DNA of 64,000 nt from TK10-74A sp965263065 (GTDB lineage: Bacteria > Chloroflexota > Dehalococcoidia > Bin125): contig CBDHGH010000003.1 of NCBI GenBank assembly GCA_965263065.1, forward strand, positions 2,542,001 to 2,606,000, written 5' to 3'. The notes under the pieces are model-generated. The model did not search any database and was not told the origin of the DNA. It saw nothing but the letters and a program-made list of their open reading frames with translations. Position numbers and translations under genes: made by a program. How positions within the stretch are numbered: position 1 is the first letter of the stretch; each line of letters opens with the position of its first letter. This document shows, in pieces, positions 63,021 to 64,000 of this stretch.

Positions 63021-63979
63021 GGGGCGCTCCGATCGACCGTGTCCGCTGTTCTGCGGCCGAGGCTAGCAGCGGCGCCGGGCCCGCGTGCGTGGGAGGCGAC
63101 GCGCGCCGAGCGGGCGCCCGGCGGCCGGCGGGTGGACCTGACGCGCCGGCGCATCTGCGCCGGCGGCTGGCAGCGCGGACACCAGTGCGACGCGCGCCCG
63201 CCGACGACGCTGCGGCGGATGGCCGCGCCGCAGTCGTCGCAGGGCTGGTCGGTGCGGCGGAAGACGCGCACGAAGTATTGCTGGCTGCCCTCCGCGCCGT
63301 CGGCGTCGGTGTAGTCGCGAAAGGATGCGCCACGGTTGGCGATGCCGTCCTGAAGGACACGGCCGATCGCGGCGTGCAGGGCGCGGCGCTCGGCGGGACG
63401 GAGCGCCCCGGCGGGCGCCTGCGGGTGCAGACGGGCCAGGAAGAGGGCTTCGTCGGCGTAGATGTTGCCGATCCCGGCGACGAAGCGCTGGTCGAGCAGC
63501 ATGGACTTGACGGGGGCGCGACGACCACGCAGCCCGCGCCAGAGGGCGTCGCTGTCGAAGGCGGGATCGATGGCGTCGGGGCCGAGCTTGGCGAGCGCCT
63601 CGGCGGGGTCATCCACCAGGTCGAGTGTGCCGAACTTGCGGACGTCGATGAAGCGCAACTCGCTGCCGTCGTCGAGGGGCAGGCGGGCGCGGAGGAAGTT
63701 GTCGGGGGGCGCGCCGGCGGGGCGGTGGCGCAGGGAGCCGGTCATCCGCAGGTGGATGACCAGGAGCGGGCCCTCGCCGAGGCCGATGAGCAGGTACTTG
63801 CCGTGCCGGCCGATGTCCGTGATCGGCGCGCCGCATAGGCGGTCGCGCAGGGCCCGCGGCGGAACGCCGCGCAGCAGTCGCTCGGCGCCGGGCAGCAACT
63901 CGAAATCGGTGATCGTGCGACCGACGATGCGCGCCGCCAAGTCACGCCGGAGGGTCTCGACCTCTGGGAGTTCAGGCAT
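63017..63979 (-). CDS. mutM: Formamidopyrimidine-DNA glycosylase
   Basis: 320 residues. The N-terminal PELPEVETL supplies catalytic Pro2 and Glu3, with Lys61 in GRHGKYL; the H2TH region has VAGIGNIYADEALF, and the zinc finger uses Cys247, Cys250, Cys267 and Cys270. It removes oxidised purines. About 50 residues, rich in Arg, Ala and Pro, extend past the zinc finger where the family normally ends; this tail overlaps the start of the next gene and may be a read-on. Confidence 0.95.
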   Translation of the reverse strand: MPELPEVETLRRDLAARIVGRTITDFELLPGAERLLRGVPPRALRDRLCGAPITDIGRHGKYLLIGLGEGPLLVIHLRMTGSLRHRPAGAPPDNFLRARLPLDDGSELRFIDVRKFGTLDLVDDPAEALAKLGPDAIDPAFDSDALWRGLRGRRAPVKSMLLDQRFVAGIGNIYADEALFLARLHPQAPAGALRPAERRALHAAIGRVLQDGIANRGASFRDYTDADGAEGSQQYFVRVFRRTDQPCDDCGAAIRRSVVGGRASHWCPRCQPPAQMRRRVRSTRRPPGARSARVASHARGPGAAASLGRRTADTVDRSAP

Positions 63980-64000
63980 GAGCGCAGGCTAGCAGCGGGG

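Overview
The window is a contiguous piece of a high-GC (roughly 70%) bacterial chromosome. Its codon use, fused accD-accA carboxyltransferase gene, DapL route to diaminopimelate, RNase J, F420-type LLM oxidoreductase, C4 zinc-ribbon protein next to RNase H, and dispersed CCTCACCCCCTAACCCCC hairpin repeats point most readily to Chloroflexota. This is an inference from gene content; an actinobacterial relative is the main alternative. Nearly every base is coding and most of the genes are housekeeping genes.

Layout. 1-4,640: end of a peptide-type ABC solute-binding protein, a PIN toxin-antitoxin pair, flavin reductase, DinB-like protein, SppA-type peptidase and Rieske protein, bracketed by an exact inverted copy of a hairpin repeat. 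4,661-9,860: acyl-CoA dehydrogenase, enoyl-CoA hydratase, DUF192 protein, a PTPS-family enzyme, a flavodoxin-like protein and a hydrolase. 9,857-19,948 (minus strand): ten genes in one direction, hflX, dapL, GNAT, dapF, miaA, tpiA, apgM, pgk, rpiB, tsaC, joining lysine/peptidoglycan precursors, lower glycolysis and tRNA modification. 20,136-26,582 (plus): purine operon guaA, NDT-like gene, purD, cupin, purB, purC, purS. 26,872-30,908 (minus): hisB, hisC, hisD and a phospholipase C-like gene. 31,048-36,451: NfeD-type protease, BirA, class III aminotransferase and an orphan PD-(D/E)XK-like gene. 36,548-41,261 (minus): murE, RNase P RNA, RNase H, a serine-recombinase relative without its catalytic serine, and a zinc-ribbon protein. 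41,439-46,529 (plus): yceD, rpmF, fabD, nusB, acpP, tatA/B, tatC, uracil-DNA glycosylase. 46,559-54,622: LLM oxidoreductase, RNase J, FtsK, accDA, class III cyclase. 54,732-63,979 (minus): uvrB, ruvA, ruvC, yebC, panC, panB, P1 peptidase, zinc-finger protein, mutM.

The most unusual signal is a pair of inverted, diverged copies of a ~230-nt non-coding element (26,598-26,827 and 58,855-59,089). Each copy has the same -10-like box, a small hairpin, five GTGCACAC units at 10-bp spacing, a 29-nt identical block and a second hairpin whose stem differs by paired changes. This looks like a structured RNA or leader; one copy sits in the apparent leader of yebC-ruvC-ruvA-uvrB. Other points of interest are two genes whose conserved N-termini lie upstream of any ATG/GTG/TTG codon (hflX with a likely ATT start, the mutM-coupled zinc-finger gene with a likely CTG start), a domesticated recombinase, a possible 22-residue gene, and several short tandem duplications.
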